From Rhodococcus opacus (lineage in GTDB: Bacteria; Actinomycetota; Actinomycetes; Mycobacteriales; Mycobacteriaceae): a DNA stretch of 64,000 nucleotides. The position numbers were made by a program, and so were the translations under genes. The stretch spans positions 270,673 to 334,672 of the forward strand of contig NZ_JAAXPA010000007.1 of NCBI RefSeq assembly GCF_012396235.1, written 5' to 3'. A model generated the notes under the pieces. The model made no database searches and was not told the DNA's origin. It was given only the letters and a program-made list of their open reading frames with translations. How positions within the stretch are numbered: the stretch's first letter is position 1; each line of letters opens with the position of its first letter. Shown piece after piece: positions 1 to 8,368 of this stretch.

Positions 1-55
1 ACGGCCCGGGTCTGGAAGAAAGCCCCCGAAAATCTGGCGGATCGTGTCGAAGTTC

Positions 56-69
56 TATAACGTGTTCTA
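56..69 (+). promoter_or_regulatory. KstR operator upstream of kshA
   Basis: The sequence TATAACGTGTTCTA fits the KstR consensus TnnAACnnGTTnnA at every fixed position. It starts 43 bases before the chosen kshA start. Its first six bases, TATAAC, also look like a -10 hexamer, so repressor and RNA polymerase would compete for the same bases. The same 14-mer recurs before kstD. Confidence 0.85.
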
Positions 70-98
70 CTAACAGCATGAAGGGATGTGAGGGCACA

Positions 99-1283
99 AT
101 GGCGCAGATTCGCGAGATCGATGTGGGCACGGTCCAGACCCGCTTCGCGCGTGGTTGGCACTGCCTCGGTTTGACCAAGACGTTCAAGGACGGCAAACCG
201 CATTCGATCGAGGCATTCGGCACCAAACTCGTCGTCTTCGCCGACAGCAAGGGCGAACTGAAGGTTCTGGACGCGTATTGCCGGCACATGGGCGGCGACC
301 TGTCGCAGGGCACCGTGAAGGGCGACTCCGTGGCCTGCCCGTTCCACGACTGGCGCTGGGGCGGCAACGGCAAGTGCACCAGCATTCCCTACGCACGCCG
401 GGTTCCCCCGATCGCCCGCACCCGGGCGTGGCTCACCCTCGAGCAGAACGGCCAGCTGTTCGTCTGGAACGACCCGGAGGGCAATCCCCCGCCGGAGAAC
501 GTGACCATCCCCCGCATCGAGGGCGCCTACAGCGACGAATGGACCGACTGGACCTGGAACTCGATGCTGATCGAAGGGTCCAACTGCCGCGAGATCATCG
601 ACAACGTGGTCGACATGGCGCACTTCTTCTACATCCACTACGCGTTCCCGACGTACTTCAAGAACGTCTTCGAAGGCCACATCGCAACGCAGTACCTCAA
701 CACGAAGGGTCGCCCGGACGTCGGGATGGCGACGCAGTACGGCATGGAATCGCTGCTGCGCTCCGAGGCCGCGTACTACGGGCCGTCCTACATGATCAAT
801 CCGCTGTGGAACAGCTACGGCGGGTACGAGGTCGAGAGCGTCCTCATCAACTGCCACTATCCGGTGACGAACAATTCGTTCATGCTCCAGTACGGCGTCA
901 CCGTCAAGAAGCCGACCGGCATCGACGACGAAACCGCCGACAAGCTGGCCGCGAAGTTCACCGAGGGCATCGCCGAGGGATTCCTGCAGGACGTCGAGAT
1001 CTGGAAGAACAAGACCAAGATCGACAACCCCCTGCTCTGCGACGAGGACGGTCCGGTCTACCAGCTGCGACGCTGGTACGACCAGTTCTACGTCGACGTC
1101 GCCGACGTCACCGACAAGATGACGCAGCGCTTCGAGTTCGAGGTCGACACCACCAAGGCCAACGAAGCCTGGCAGCACGAGGTCGAGGAGAACCTGGCCC
1201 GTCAGAAGGCCGAACGCGAGGCCGCGGAGCGGTCCGAAAGCACGACTGCGGAGCGGTCCGCGAACCGGGAAGCGCAGGTCTGA
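99..1283 (+). CDS. kshA: 3-ketosteroid 9-alpha-hydroxylase, oxygenase component KshA
   Basis: KshA is the Rieske non-haem iron oxygenase that, with reductase KshB, hydroxylates C9 of 3-ketosteroids. Together with KstD activity this opens ring B. The protein (394 aa) shows a Rieske centre at Cys61, His63, Cys80 and His83, and catalytic iron ligands His175, His180 and probably Asp298 (FLQDVEIW). An in-frame ATG lies 21 bases upstream, but the ATG at 99 has a GAGGG ribosome site at the right distance and gives the family-typical N-terminus MAQIREID. The C-terminus has a short Ala/Glu/Arg-rich tail with an internal 8-residue repeat. A KstR operator precedes it. The next gene begins 2 bases after the stop, so they form an operon. 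Confidence 0.95.
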   Translation: MAQIREIDVGTVQTRFARGWHCLGLTKTFKDGKPHSIEAFGTKLVVFADSKGELKVLDAYCRHMGGDLSQGTVKGDSVACPFHDWRWGGNGKCTSIPYARRVPPIARTRAWLTLEQNGQLFVWNDPEGNPPPENVTIPRIEGAYSDEWTDWTWNSMLIEGSNCREIIDNVVDMAHFFYIHYAFPTYFKNVFEGHIATQYLNTKGRPDVGMATQYGMESLLRSEAAYYGPSYMINPLWNSYGGYEVESVLINCHYPVTNNSFMLQYGVTVKKPTGIDDETADKLAAKFTEGIAEGFLQDVEIWKNKTKIDNPLLCDEDGPVYQLRRWYDQFYVDVADVTDKMTQRFEFEVDTTKANEAWQHEVEENLARQKAEREAAERSESTTAERSANREAQV

Positions 1284-1285
1284 TC

Positions 1286-1633
1286 ATGAGTGCCTCGACC
1301 GAATGGGCCAAAGCTCCCGACTTCGCCGGGCAGCCTGCTCGGCTCGAGGCCATTCAAGCGCAAACGTTGGCCGACAAGGCCAATTACCTCGACGACGGCA
1401 TGAACGAAGTCGAGTGCCGTACGTGCGGAACCTGTGTGCTGGTGCGCAAGAACAGCCTCGAGCACACGAGCGTCCAGTGGACGGACGACCCTGCGAAGAC
1501 GTGCCCGACGTTCCGGGACGCCGTCGGCGAGGGACAGTCCACCGCGCTCCGCGAGGGGTGCCCGCGACTGTGGGACAGCATCAACCACGCGGTGATGGAG
1601 GGGTTCATCGACGTGCGGGATCGCGTCGAATAG
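1286..1633 (+). CDS. Conserved small Cys-rich protein linked to KshA
   Basis: This 115-residue protein starts 2 bases after the kshA stop and should be co-transcribed under KstR. Its middle carries a CRTCGTC cluster (three Cys within seven residues), and further Cys follow in KTCPTF and GCPRLW, a pattern suited to a metal or Fe-S site. There is no signal peptide or membrane segment. M. tuberculosis has an uncharacterised gene (Rv3527) in the same place beside kshA, and I take this as the likely counterpart from position, not from alignment. No function is assigned. A role in electron transfer to KshA, or in KshA maturation, is speculative. Confidence 0.75.
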   Translation: MSASTEWAKAPDFAGQPARLEAIQAQTLADKANYLDDGMNEVECRTCGTCVLVRKNSLEHTSVQWTDDPAKTCPTFRDAVGEGQSTALREGCPRLWDSINHAVMEGFIDVRDRVE

Positions 1634-1660
1634 TCGTCGGTACCGCTGCGGCGGATGCGT

Positions 1661-1711
1661 CGCCCGATGTGACATTCGTGCAGTCAGGCTGCACGAATGT
1701 CACATTGGGCG
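1661..1711. terminator. Strong hairpin after the kshA operon
   Basis: A near-perfect 23-bp stem with a 5-base loop (loop 1684-1688) follows the stop of the Cys-rich protein. The core arms are ATGTGACATTCGTGCAG (1667-1683) and its complement (1689-1705), extended by five GC pairs after a G-T wobble. There is no T-tract. It probably ends the kshA transcript or protects its 3' end. A dispersed repeat is also possible, but I see no second copy in the window. Confidence 0.6.
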
Positions 1712-1766
1712 CTTAGGCTGGATGTGCCGTCGGATCCGGCGGTTCCAGCCGAGCCGGAGGCGCGCC

Positions 1767-2144
1767 ATGACAGGCCGAATCGTGCACTTCGAGATCCCCT
1801 TCGACGACGGTGACCGCGCACGAGCGTTCTATCGGGACGCATTCGGGTGGGCCATCGCCGAGATCCCCGACATGGACTACAGCATGGTCACCACCGGACC
1901 CGTCGGTGAGAGCGGCATGCCCGACGAACCGGGTTACATCAACGGCGGCATGATGCAGCGCGGGGAAGTGACCTCTCCCGTGGTCACCGTCGACGTCGAG
2001 AGCATCGAATCCGCCCTCGAACGGATCGAATCCCTCGGTGGCAAGACCGTCACCGGCAGGACCCCCGTCGGGAACATGGGATTCGCCGCATACTTCACCG
2101 ACTCCGAGGGCAACGTCGTCGGGCTGTGGGAGACCGCCCGCTGA
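1767..2144 (+). CDS. VOC (glyoxalase/bleomycin-resistance) family protein
   Basis: A 125-residue protein of the vicinal oxygen chelate fold. The N-terminus GRIVHFEIPFDD followed by RARAFYRDAFGW is the classic first beta-alpha-beta of the family, and the end DSEGNVVGLWE is the usual last strand with a metal-ligand Glu. It has a single domain, so it would act as a dimer. The substrate is not predictable. The start ATG at 1767 follows a GGAGG-containing site. It lies between the kshA and hsa genes but has no KstR box of its own, and a steroid role is only suggested by position. It converges on hsaF, with a palindromic stop element between them. Confidence 0.85.
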   Translation: MTGRIVHFEIPFDDGDRARAFYRDAFGWAIAEIPDMDYSMVTTGPVGESGMPDEPGYINGGMMQRGEVTSPVVTVDVESIESALERIESLGGKTVTGRTPVGNMGFAAYFTDSEGNVVGLWETAR

Positions 2145-2147
2145 CCC

Positions 2148-2187
2148 GTGAGTACTTATTAACCGCGGGACGTTGATAAGTACTCAC
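2148..2187. repeat. Dispersed palindromic all-frame stop element, copy 1
   Basis: Arms GTGAGTACTTATTAAC (2148-2163) and GTTGATAAGTACTCAC (2172-2187) pair at 15 of 16 positions around the 8-base loop CGCGGGAC. It lies between the convergent VOC gene and hsaF. The hsaF stop codon (2184-2186) is inside the right arm. Copies 2 and 3 are at 32921-32970 and 62185-62236. The loop of copy 2 is the reverse complement of this one, so the element occurs in both orientations. Confidence 0.85.
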
Positions 2188-3251
2188 AGGCGCTCGCGCT
2201 GCAGTTCGAGGGCGATGTCGATGAGCTGATCTTCCTGGCCGCCGACGAGCTTGCGCTTGCCGGCGCGGACGAGGAGTTCGGCGGACGAGACGCCGTACCG
2301 TTCGGCCTGGCGTTCGGCGTGCTTGAGGAAGCTCGAGTAGACGCCGGCGTAGCCCATCATCAGCGCCTGACGGTCGAGGAGGCATTCGGCGGGCATCGCC
2401 GGACGCACCACGTCCTCGGCGGCGTCGGCGATCGCGAAGAAGTCGATCCCCGTCTTGATACCGATCTTGTCGCACACGCCGACAAACGCCTCGACCGGCG
2501 CGTTACCGGCACCGGCGCCGAATCGTCGTGTGCTGCCGTCGATCTGCTTGGCCCCTGCCCGAACGGCGGCGATCGAGTTGGCCACACCGAGTCCGAGGTT
2601 CTCGTGACCGTGGAAACCCACCTGGGCGTCCGAGCCGAGTTCCTGCACCAGCGCCTCGACGCGGTCCGACACCTGCTCGAGCACGAGCGCACCTGCGGAG
2701 TCGACGACGTACACGCACTGGCAGCCCGCGTCGGCCATGATGCGGGCCTGCTTGGCGAGCTTTTCCGGTGCGATCGAATGCGCCATCATCAGGAAGCCGA
2801 CGGTCTCGAGACCGCGGTCGCGGGCCAGCCCGAAGTGCTGGATGGACACGTCCGCCTCGGTGCAGTGCGTGGCGATGCGGCAGATCGAGGCGCCGTTGTC
2901 CTGGGCGACGATGATGTCGTCCTTGATGCCGAGCCCCGGCAGCATGAGGAAGGCGATCTTCGCGTTCTTCGCCGTGTCGACGGCGATCGAGATGAGTTCC
3001 TGCTCCGGGACCTTGGAGAACCCGTAGTTGAACGAGGACCCACCGAGTCCGTCGCCGTGCGTCACCTCGATGACCGGGACCCCGGCGTTGTCGAGCGCAC
3101 CGACGATGGCCCGGACCTCCTCACCGGTGAATTGGTGCCGCTTGTGGTGCGAACCGTCCCGCAGCGAGGTGTCGGTGACGCGGATGTCCCAACTGCTGCG
3201 CATATTTCCCGTCGCTCCGCTCGCCCCGTCGAATTGGACCATAGTGCTCAT
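2184..3251 (-). CDS. hsaF: 4-hydroxy-2-oxovalerate/oxohexanoate aldolase HsaF
   Basis: HsaF is a DmpG-type class II pyruvate aldolase. It cleaves 4-hydroxy-2-oxo acids from the steroid A/B-ring side product into pyruvate and an aldehyde that is channelled to HsaG. The 355-residue protein shows the metal and catalytic motif [12 protein letters not shown] (Arg31, Asp32) near the N-terminus, GFHGHEN (His ligands) in the middle of the TIM barrel and a C-terminal communication domain. The start ATG overlaps the hsaG stop (ATGA). It is last in the hsaE-hsaG-hsaF operon. Its stop codon lies inside the dispersed palindrome. Confidence 0.93.
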   Translation of the reverse strand: MSTMVQFDGASGATGNMRSSWDIRVTDTSLRDGSHHKRHQFTGEEVRAIVGALDNAGVPVIEVTHGDGLGGSSFNYGFSKVPEQELISIAVDTAKNAKIAFLMLPGLGIKDDIIVAQDNGASICRIATHCTEADVSIQHFGLARDRGLETVGFLMMAHSIAPEKLAKQARIMADAGCQCVYVVDSAGALVLEQVSDRVEALVQELGSDAQVGFHGHENLGLGVANSIAAVRAGAKQIDGSTRRFGAGAGNAPVEAFVGVCDKIGIKTGIDFFAIADAAEDVVRPAMPAECLLDRQALMMGYAGVYSSFLKHAERQAERYGVSSAELLVRAGKRKLVGGQEDQLIDIALELQRERL

Positions 3252-4150
3252 GCCTCCACACTCAGGAGCTTCTGGGCGATCTCCTCGCCCACCTTGGTTG
3301 CCGCTGCGGTCATGATGTCGAGGTTGCCCGCGTACGGGGGCAGGAAGTCGCCTGCACCCTCGACCTCGACGAACGTCGTGACCGTCGCCTGCCCGCCCGA
3401 CACGACGCTCGGGTCGTCGAACTGCGGTTCGTTGAGCAGCCGGTAGCCGGGGACGTACTGCTGGATGTCCGCGACGACGCGGTGGATGGAATCGGTGATG
3501 GCGGCGCGGTCGGCGTCCTCGGGTATCGCGCAGAAGATCGTGTCCCGCATGATCATCGGCGGGTCGGCCGGGTTGAGGATGATGATGGCCTTGCCGCGCT
3601 GCGCTCCGCCGATGGTTTCGATGCCGCGGCTGGTGGTCTTGGTGAACTCGTCGATGTTGGCGCGGGTGCCCGGGCCCGCGGAGACGGATGCCACCGACGC
3701 GACGATCTCGGCATACGGCACGTCGACGACGCGGGAGACGGCGTACACGATCGGGATCGTGGCCTGCCCTCCGCACGTGATCATGTTGACGTTGGGGGCG
3801 CCGAGGTGTTCGCGCAGGTTCGCCGGCGGGACCACGGCCGGTCCGACGGCGGCGGGTGTCAGGTCGACGGCCCGGATGCTGGCGGCCTCATACCGCGGTG
3901 CGGCCTCCCGATGCACGTACGCGGACGTGGCCTCGAAGACGAGATCGGGTTTCTCCGGCTGGTTCAGCAACCAGTCGACACCCTCGGCCGACGTCTCCAG
4001 TCCCATCTTGCGGGCCCGTGCCAGGCCCTCGCTCTCGGGGTCGATCCCGATCATCCACCGGGGTTCGAGCCACTCGGATCGCTGCAGCTTGTAGAGCAGG
4101 TCGGTGCTGATATTGCCCGAACCGACGATCGCCACACTTGCCTTGGTCAT
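3248..4150 (-). CDS. hsaG: Acylating acetaldehyde/propanal dehydrogenase HsaG
   Basis: HsaG is the CoA-acylating aldehyde dehydrogenase partner of HsaF. It oxidises the channelled aldehyde (propanal in cholesterol breakdown) to acyl-CoA with NAD+. The 300-residue protein begins with a Rossmann motif ([13 protein letters not shown], from residue 6) and carries the catalytic Cys126 in MITCGGQA. The start at 4150 has a GGAG site upstream. A longer reading frame upstream lacks family resemblance. The gene follows hsaE by 10 bases and overlaps hsaF by four, as expected for a complex-forming pair. Confidence 0.93.
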   Translation of the reverse strand: MTKASVAIVGSGNISTDLLYKLQRSEWLEPRWMIGIDPESEGLARARKMGLETSAEGVDWLLNQPEKPDLVFEATSAYVHREAAPRYEAASIRAVDLTPAAVGPAVVPPANLREHLGAPNVNMITCGGQATIPIVYAVSRVVDVPYAEIVASVASVSAGPGTRANIDEFTKTTSRGIETIGGAQRGKAIIILNPADPPMIMRDTIFCAIPEDADRAAITDSIHRVVADIQQYVPGYRLLNEPQFDDPSVVSGGQATVTTFVEVEGAGDFLPPYAGNLDIMTAAATKVGEEIAQKLLSVEA

Positions 4151-4160
4151 GAACACACTC

Positions 4161-4946
4161 CTACTTGAACTGCAGGGATACGGAGCCGAGCCCACTGAAC
4201 TCGGCGCGGAAGTGATCGCCCGGATGCGCGTCGATGGCGCGGGTGCACGATCCGGGCAGCACGATGTCGCCGGCCTTCAACCGGACGCCGAAGCTCTCGA
4301 CCTTCTGCGCGAGCCAGGCGACGGCCGTCACCGGGTTGCCGAGCACGGCGTCGCTGCGTCCCTCGGCCTTGGTCTCGCCGTTGCTCGTCAGGACGGCGTC
4401 GATGGCCGTGATGTCGATGTCCGCGGGCTGCACCCGGTTCTTGCCGAGCACGAAACCGGCGGACGACGCGTTGTCCGCGATCGTGTCGGGCAGTGTGATC
4501 TTCCAATCGGTGATCCGGCTGTCGATCAGCTCGATGGACGGCGCGAACGCCACGGTGGCGTCCAGGACGTCCTGCTCGGTGCAGCCTGCGCCGGGGAGGT
4601 CGGCGCCCAACACGAACGCGACCTCGACCTCGACGCGCGGGAAGCAGAACCGCGCCGTGTCGACGGGTTGGTCCTCGAAGACCTCCATGTCGGCGAGCAG
4701 GTGGCCGTAGTCGGGTTCGTCGACGCCCATCATCTGCTGCATGGCGAGGGACGACAGGCCGACCTTGTGCCCGACGACCTTGGCGCCGTCCTGCAGCCGG
4801 CGGCGGATGTTGATCAGCTGGATCTCGTAGGCGTCGACGACGTCGATGTCGGGATGGTCGGCGGTCAGGGGGCCGATGGGAGCGCGGCCCCGTTCCGCGG
4901 CGTCGAGCTGATTCGCCAACTCGGTGCGTAGTTGGGTCGAGAGCAT
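4161..4946 (-). CDS. hsaE: 2-hydroxypenta/hexa-2,4-dienoate hydratase HsaE
   Basis: HsaE hydrates the 2-hydroxy-2,4-dienoate released from the cleaved steroid A ring, giving the substrate of HsaF. The 261-residue protein belongs to the MhpD/fumarylacetoacetase-like family. It shows HKVGLSS and the metal-binding acidic motif [10 protein letters not shown] in the central beta roll. I prefer the ATG at 4946, preceded by GGAAGG, over an in-frame TTG at 5006. The length then matches the mycobacterial enzyme. It is the first gene of the reverse-strand hsa operon, divergent from kstD, and a shared KstR operator lies about 135 bases upstream. Confidence 0.93.
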   Translation of the reverse strand: MLSTQLRTELANQLDAAERGRAPIGPLTADHPDIDVVDAYEIQLINIRRRLQDGAKVVGHKVGLSSLAMQQMMGVDEPDYGHLLADMEVFEDQPVDTARFCFPRVEVEVAFVLGADLPGAGCTEQDVLDATVAFAPSIELIDSRITDWKITLPDTIADNASSAGFVLGKNRVQPADIDITAIDAVLTSNGETKAEGRSDAVLGNPVTAVAWLAQKVESFGVRLKAGDIVLPGSCTRAIDAHPGDHFRAEFSGLGSVSLQFK

Positions 4947-5079
4947 GGTGTGAGGACCTTCCCTGAAGTTCGTTTGCGTGCGCACGCCCACCGGTTTCCA
5001 CTGCAACGTGTTTCGTTCTTGTTTGTTGTCGTCAGTAATACTTCCTGGCAGAAAGGATGGACTGACAACCCCATCATTC

Positions 5080-5093
5080 TATAACGTGTTCTA
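5080..5093 (+). promoter_or_regulatory. KstR operator between hsaE and kstD
   Basis: TATAACGTGTTCTA, identical to the copy before kshA. It ends one base before the kstD ATG at 5095. TATAAC would place a -10 hexamer ten bases before that ATG, which fits a leaderless kstD transcript blocked directly by KstR. It can also serve the divergent hsa operon. Confidence 0.85.
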
Positions 5094-5094
5094 C

Positions 5095-6813
5095 ATGAGC
5101 AAGCACGAATACGACATCGTGGTCGTCGGTAGCGGTGCCGGTGGAATGACCGCGGCCCTTACCGCGGCCCACAAGGGACTCAGCGTCGTCATCCTCGAAA
5201 AGGCGCCACACTTCGGCGGCTCCACCGCGCGCTCCGGTGGTGGCGTGTGGATCCCGAACAACGAGGCGCTGATCGCCGCGGGAGTCGAGGACACCACGGA
5301 CGCCGCGCGGACCTACCTGCACAGCATCATCGGCGACGTCGTCCCGAAGGACCGGATCGACGCCTACATCGACCGCGGCCCCGAGATGCTGTCGTTCGTG
5401 CTGAAGAACAGCCCACTGAAACTGCAGTGGGTGCCCGAATACTCCGACTACTATCCCGAGGCCCCCGGCGGACGGCTCGGCGGACGGTCCGTCGAACCGA
5501 CACCGTTCGACGGCAGGAAACTCGGCGCCGACCTCGCGAAGCTCGAACCCGATTACGTCAAGGCACCGTCGAATTTCGTGATCACCCAAGCCGATTACCG
5601 CTGGCTGAACCTGTTGATGCGCAACCCGCGCGGCCCGCTGCGCGCCGCCCGGGTCGGGCTCCGATTCCTCGGAGCCAAGCTTACGGGGAAGCGCCTGCTC
5701 GTCCGCGGTCAGGCGCTCGTCGCCGGACTGCAGGCCGGACTGAAGGCCGCCGGTGTCCCGATCCTGCTCGACACCCCGCTCACCGACCTGTACGTGGAGG
5801 ACGGCGTGGTCAAGGGCGTCAACGCCACGGTCGACGGACAGCCGCAGGTGTTCCGGGCGCGCCGCGGCGTCGTGATCGCCTCGGGCGGCTTCGAGCACAA
5901 CGACGAGGCCCGCAAGAAGTATCAGCGGGCACCGATCGGCACCGAATGGACCGTCGGCGCGAAGGCCAACACGGGCGACGGCATCTGGGCGGGCGAAAAG
6001 CTCGGCGCCGCGCTCGATCTGATGGAAGACGCCTGGTGGGGACCGTCCATCCCGCTGACCGGCGGCCCGTGGTTCGCGCTGTCCGAACGGAGCCTGCCCG
6101 GCTGCATCATGATCAACGAATCCGGCAAGCGCTTCGTCAACGAATCCGCGCCGTACGTCGAGGCGACGCACGCGATGTACGGCGGCACGCACGGGCAGGG
6201 CGACGGACCGGGCGAAAACGTGCCGTGCTGGCTCGTCCTCGACCAGCGTTACCGCGACCGGTACGCGTTCGCCGGAGTCACCCCGCGCTCCCCGTTCCCG
6301 GGTCGCTGGCTGAAGGCCGGTGTGATCGTCAAGGCGGGCACCGTCGCCGAGCTGGCCGGGAAGATCGGCGTGCCGATCGACGCACTCACCGAAACGGTCT
6401 CGCGTTTCAACACTTTCGCCCGGAACGGCAAGGACGAGGACTTCGGCCGTGGTGAGAGCGGTTACGACCACTACTACGGGGATCCCCGCAACAAGCCCAA
6501 TCCGAGCCTCGGGGCGCTCGAGAAGGCGCCGTTCTTCGCCGTCAAAATGGTCCCCGGCGACCTCGGCACCAAGGGCGGTCTCCGCACCGACCGCAACGCC
6601 CGCGTGCTGCGGGAGGACGGCAGCACGATCGAGAACCTCTATGCGGTGGGCAATGCCAGCGGCCCGGTGATGGGCCACACCTACGCAGGCCCCGGCGCGA
6701 CCATCGGCCCGGCGATGACGTTCGGCTATCTCGCGGTTCTCGATATCCTCGACAAGTCCTCCCAGGCCGATTCCCCGACGTCACTCACCGGAGACACCAC
6801 CAATGCCCATTGA
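5095..6813 (+). CDS. kstD: 3-ketosteroid delta-1-dehydrogenase KstD
   Basis: KstD is an FAD enzyme that introduces the C1-C2 double bond in ring A of 3-ketosteroids. The 572-residue protein starts with the dinucleotide motif VVVGSGAGG (from residue 9), followed by EKAPHFGGSTARSGGG. Near the C-terminus it has HTYAGPGATIGPAMTFG, which contains the conserved Tyr and Gly of the active site. I chose ATG 5095 because it gives the compact family N-terminus. An upstream GTG in frame (4978) would read through the operator. The start is one base from the KstR box and no ribosome site is visible, so a leaderless message is likely. Its end overlaps chsH3 by 11 bases. Confidence 0.95.
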   Translation: MSKHEYDIVVVGSGAGGMTAALTAAHKGLSVVILEKAPHFGGSTARSGGGVWIPNNEALIAAGVEDTTDAARTYLHSIIGDVVPKDRIDAYIDRGPEMLSFVLKNSPLKLQWVPEYSDYYPEAPGGRLGGRSVEPTPFDGRKLGADLAKLEPDYVKAPSNFVITQADYRWLNLLMRNPRGPLRAARVGLRFLGAKLTGKRLLVRGQALVAGLQAGLKAAGVPILLDTPLTDLYVEDGVVKGVNATVDGQPQVFRARRGVVIASGGFEHNDEARKKYQRAPIGTEWTVGAKANTGDGIWAGEKLGAALDLMEDAWWGPSIPLTGGPWFALSERSLPGCIMINESGKRFVNESAPYVEATHAMYGGTHGQGDGPGENVPCWLVLDQRYRDRYAFAGVTPRSPFPGRWLKAGVIVKAGTVAELAGKIGVPIDALTETVSRFNTFARNGKDEDFGRGESGYDHYYGDPRNKPNPSLGALEKAPFFAVKMVPGDLGTKGGLRTDRNARVLREDGSTIENLYAVGNASGPVMGHTYAGPGATIGPAMTFGYLAVLDILDKSSQADSPTSLTGDTTNAH

Positions 6814-7669
6814 TCCGAACATCGCCATCGGAGCCGAACTGCCCGTTCAGGAGTTCTCCTGGACCAGTTCCGACGTGCAGCACTACCACCTCGCTCTCGG
6901 TGCCGGATCCCGTCCGCTCGACGAGAAGGAGTTGCGGTACCTCACCGACGGGAAGCCGCAGGTGCTCCCCACGTTCGCCACGGTGGCCGCGAATTTCCAC
7001 GCGACCGAGGCCCCGCGTGTGTCGTTCCCGGGAGTCGAGATCGACCTCGCCAACGTGGTCCACGGCAGCCAGGAAGTGACCGTGCACCAGCCGATTCCCC
7101 CGGAGGGCAAGGCCCGCACCACCACCCGAATCGCCGAAGTGTGGGACAAGGGCAAGGCCGCCGTCATCGTGCAGGAATCGACGACCACCGACCTCGACGG
7201 CACTCCCCTGTGGACCGGGCGGTCGTCCATCTTCGCCCGCGGCGAAGGCGGTTTCGGGGGTGAGCGCGGACCGTCCCAGTCCGTCGAGTTGCCCGACCGG
7301 CCTGCCGACGTCGAGGTCGACACCCCCGTCCTTCCGCAGCAGGCGCTGATGTACCGGATGTGCGGCGACCGCAACCCCCTGCATTCCGACCCGAAGTTCG
7401 CTTCCGCCGCAGGGTTTCCCGCCCCGATTCTGCACGGCCTGTGCACGTACGGGATGGTGTGCAAAGCGGCCGTGGACGCGGTGCTCGACTCGGACGCGTC
7501 GCAGGTCGCGGGGTTCCGAGTCCGGTTCGCGGGGGTGGTTTTTCCCGGCGAGACGCTGCACACGCGGATCTGGCGGGACGAGGGCCGGCTCCTCATCTCG
7601 GCCACGGTTCCCGAGCGCGATCATGCTCCGGCCCTGGCAGACGTGGTGCTGACCCTGGCCCAGGGGTGA
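6803..7669 (+). CDS. chsH3: MaoC-type 2-enoyl-CoA hydratase of steroid side-chain degradation (ChsH3/Hsd4B type)
   Basis: A double hot-dog R-specific enoyl-CoA hydratase of 288 residues. The N-terminal half lacks the catalytic pair. The C-terminal half carries the hydratase-2 motif around CGDRNPLHSDPKFASAAGF, with Asp and His, followed by PILHGLCTYG. M. tuberculosis Rv3538 (Hsd4B/ChsH3) sits in the same position directly after kstD, and this synteny plus the domain layout supports the call. It probably hydrates a steroid-side-chain enoyl-CoA. It overlaps kstD, so the two are translated together. Confidence 0.85.
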   Translation: MPIDPNIAIGAELPVQEFSWTSSDVQHYHLALGAGSRPLDEKELRYLTDGKPQVLPTFATVAANFHATEAPRVSFPGVEIDLANVVHGSQEVTVHQPIPPEGKARTTTRIAEVWDKGKAAVIVQESTTTDLDGTPLWTGRSSIFARGEGGFGGERGPSQSVELPDRPADVEVDTPVLPQQALMYRMCGDRNPLHSDPKFASAAGFPAPILHGLCTYGMVCKAAVDAVLDSDASQVAGFRVRFAGVVFPGETLHTRIWRDEGRLLISATVPERDHAPALADVVLTLAQG

Positions 7670-7840
7670 CAGTTACCGAAATTTGACCGAATCCGCCCAG
7701 TTCGGACGGATATTCGCAATTATCAGGCATGATGCCGCAACACTTTGTACGCTTTCCGTGACCTCATCGAGACGTGTCAACCGATGGTCGGGGCGGTTCC
7801 ACGGCTCTCCACGAGCAGTAGCGAACAAAGGGGGGACCTC

Positions 7841-8368
7841 GTGTCCCAGCGCAGACATCTCCGTCCCGTGCGACGCGCTGCCGTTGCCGGTGCTCTCGCG
7901 TTCTGTGCGACCGCCCTCGTTGCTCTTCCCGCGAACGCCGCACCGGTGGCGGGCAGTTCCGACAGCGGCAGCACCGGCGGCAGTTCGATGGGTTCGTCCG
8001 TTCTCCCGACACCCATTCCCACCCCGACCGGGCTGGCCGCGCTCGCGGCCGCGACGACCCAGACGGGCAAGCCCTATCTGTGGGGTGGGACGGGTCCGGA
8101 CGCGTGGGACTGCTCGGGGCTGGTGCAGTGGGCATTCCGGCAGGCGGGCGTGAATCTGCCACGCACCACGTGGGAGCAGGCCGAGGTCGGCGCACCCATT
8201 CCGCTGTGGGCACTGGCTCCCGGCGACATCGTGGTGCTCAACCCGGACGCGTCGCACATCGGTATCTACGCCGGCTTCGGTCAGGTCTTCAATGCGTACG
8301 GGCGCGGCGTGCCCGTGGGTCTGGCGCCGCTGTCGCAGTTCCACATCTACAGCATCCGCCGGTTCTGA
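7841..8368 (+). CDS. Secreted NlpC/P60 cell-wall endopeptidase
   Basis: A 175-residue secreted peptidoglycan hydrolase. GTG 7841 follows a GGGGGG-rich ribosome site. An upstream in-frame start is less likely because this one yields a clean signal peptide: basic RRHLRPVRR, a hydrophobic core, and a cleavage site near ALPANA-AP at residue 33. A Ser/Gly/Pro-rich linker precedes the NlpC/P60 domain, with catalytic Cys91 (WDCSGLVQW) and His139 (SHIGIY). The family cleaves D-Glu to diaminopimelate bonds. Its last 22 bases overlap the convergent membrane-protein gene. The 171 bases upstream hold only an imperfect inverted repeat, with no riboswitch I can identify. Confidence 0.9.
   Translation: MSQRRHLRPVRRAAVAGALAFCATALVALPANAAPVAGSSDSGSTGGSSMGSSVLPTPIPTPTGLAALAAATTQTGKPYLWGGTGPDAWDCSGLVQWAFRQAGVNLPRTTWEQAEVGAPIPLWALAPGDIVVLNPDASHIGIYAGFGQVFNAYGRGVPVGLAPLSQFHIYSIRRF

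Noticed and set aside
1224..1260. Direct repeat GCGGAGCGGTCCG twice, 24 bases apart
   Set aside because: It lies in the KshA C-terminal tail and repeats an 8-residue coding unit; it is a coding microrepeat, not a regulatory site.
2148..2187. Palindrome as an ordinary rho-independent terminator
   Set aside because: No T-tract follows on either strand, the arms are highly conserved between distant sites, and the stop codons in all frames are unexplained by termination alone.
4947..5006. Longer HsaE starting at TTG 5006
   Set aside because: The extension has no family resemblance, and the ATG at 4946 has a ribosome site and gives the usual length.
7670..7840. Possible c-di-AMP-type riboswitch before the NlpC/P60 gene
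   Set aside because: Such elements often precede cell-wall hydrolase genes in actinobacteria, but I cannot find the conserved motifs of that class; only a weak inverted repeat is present.
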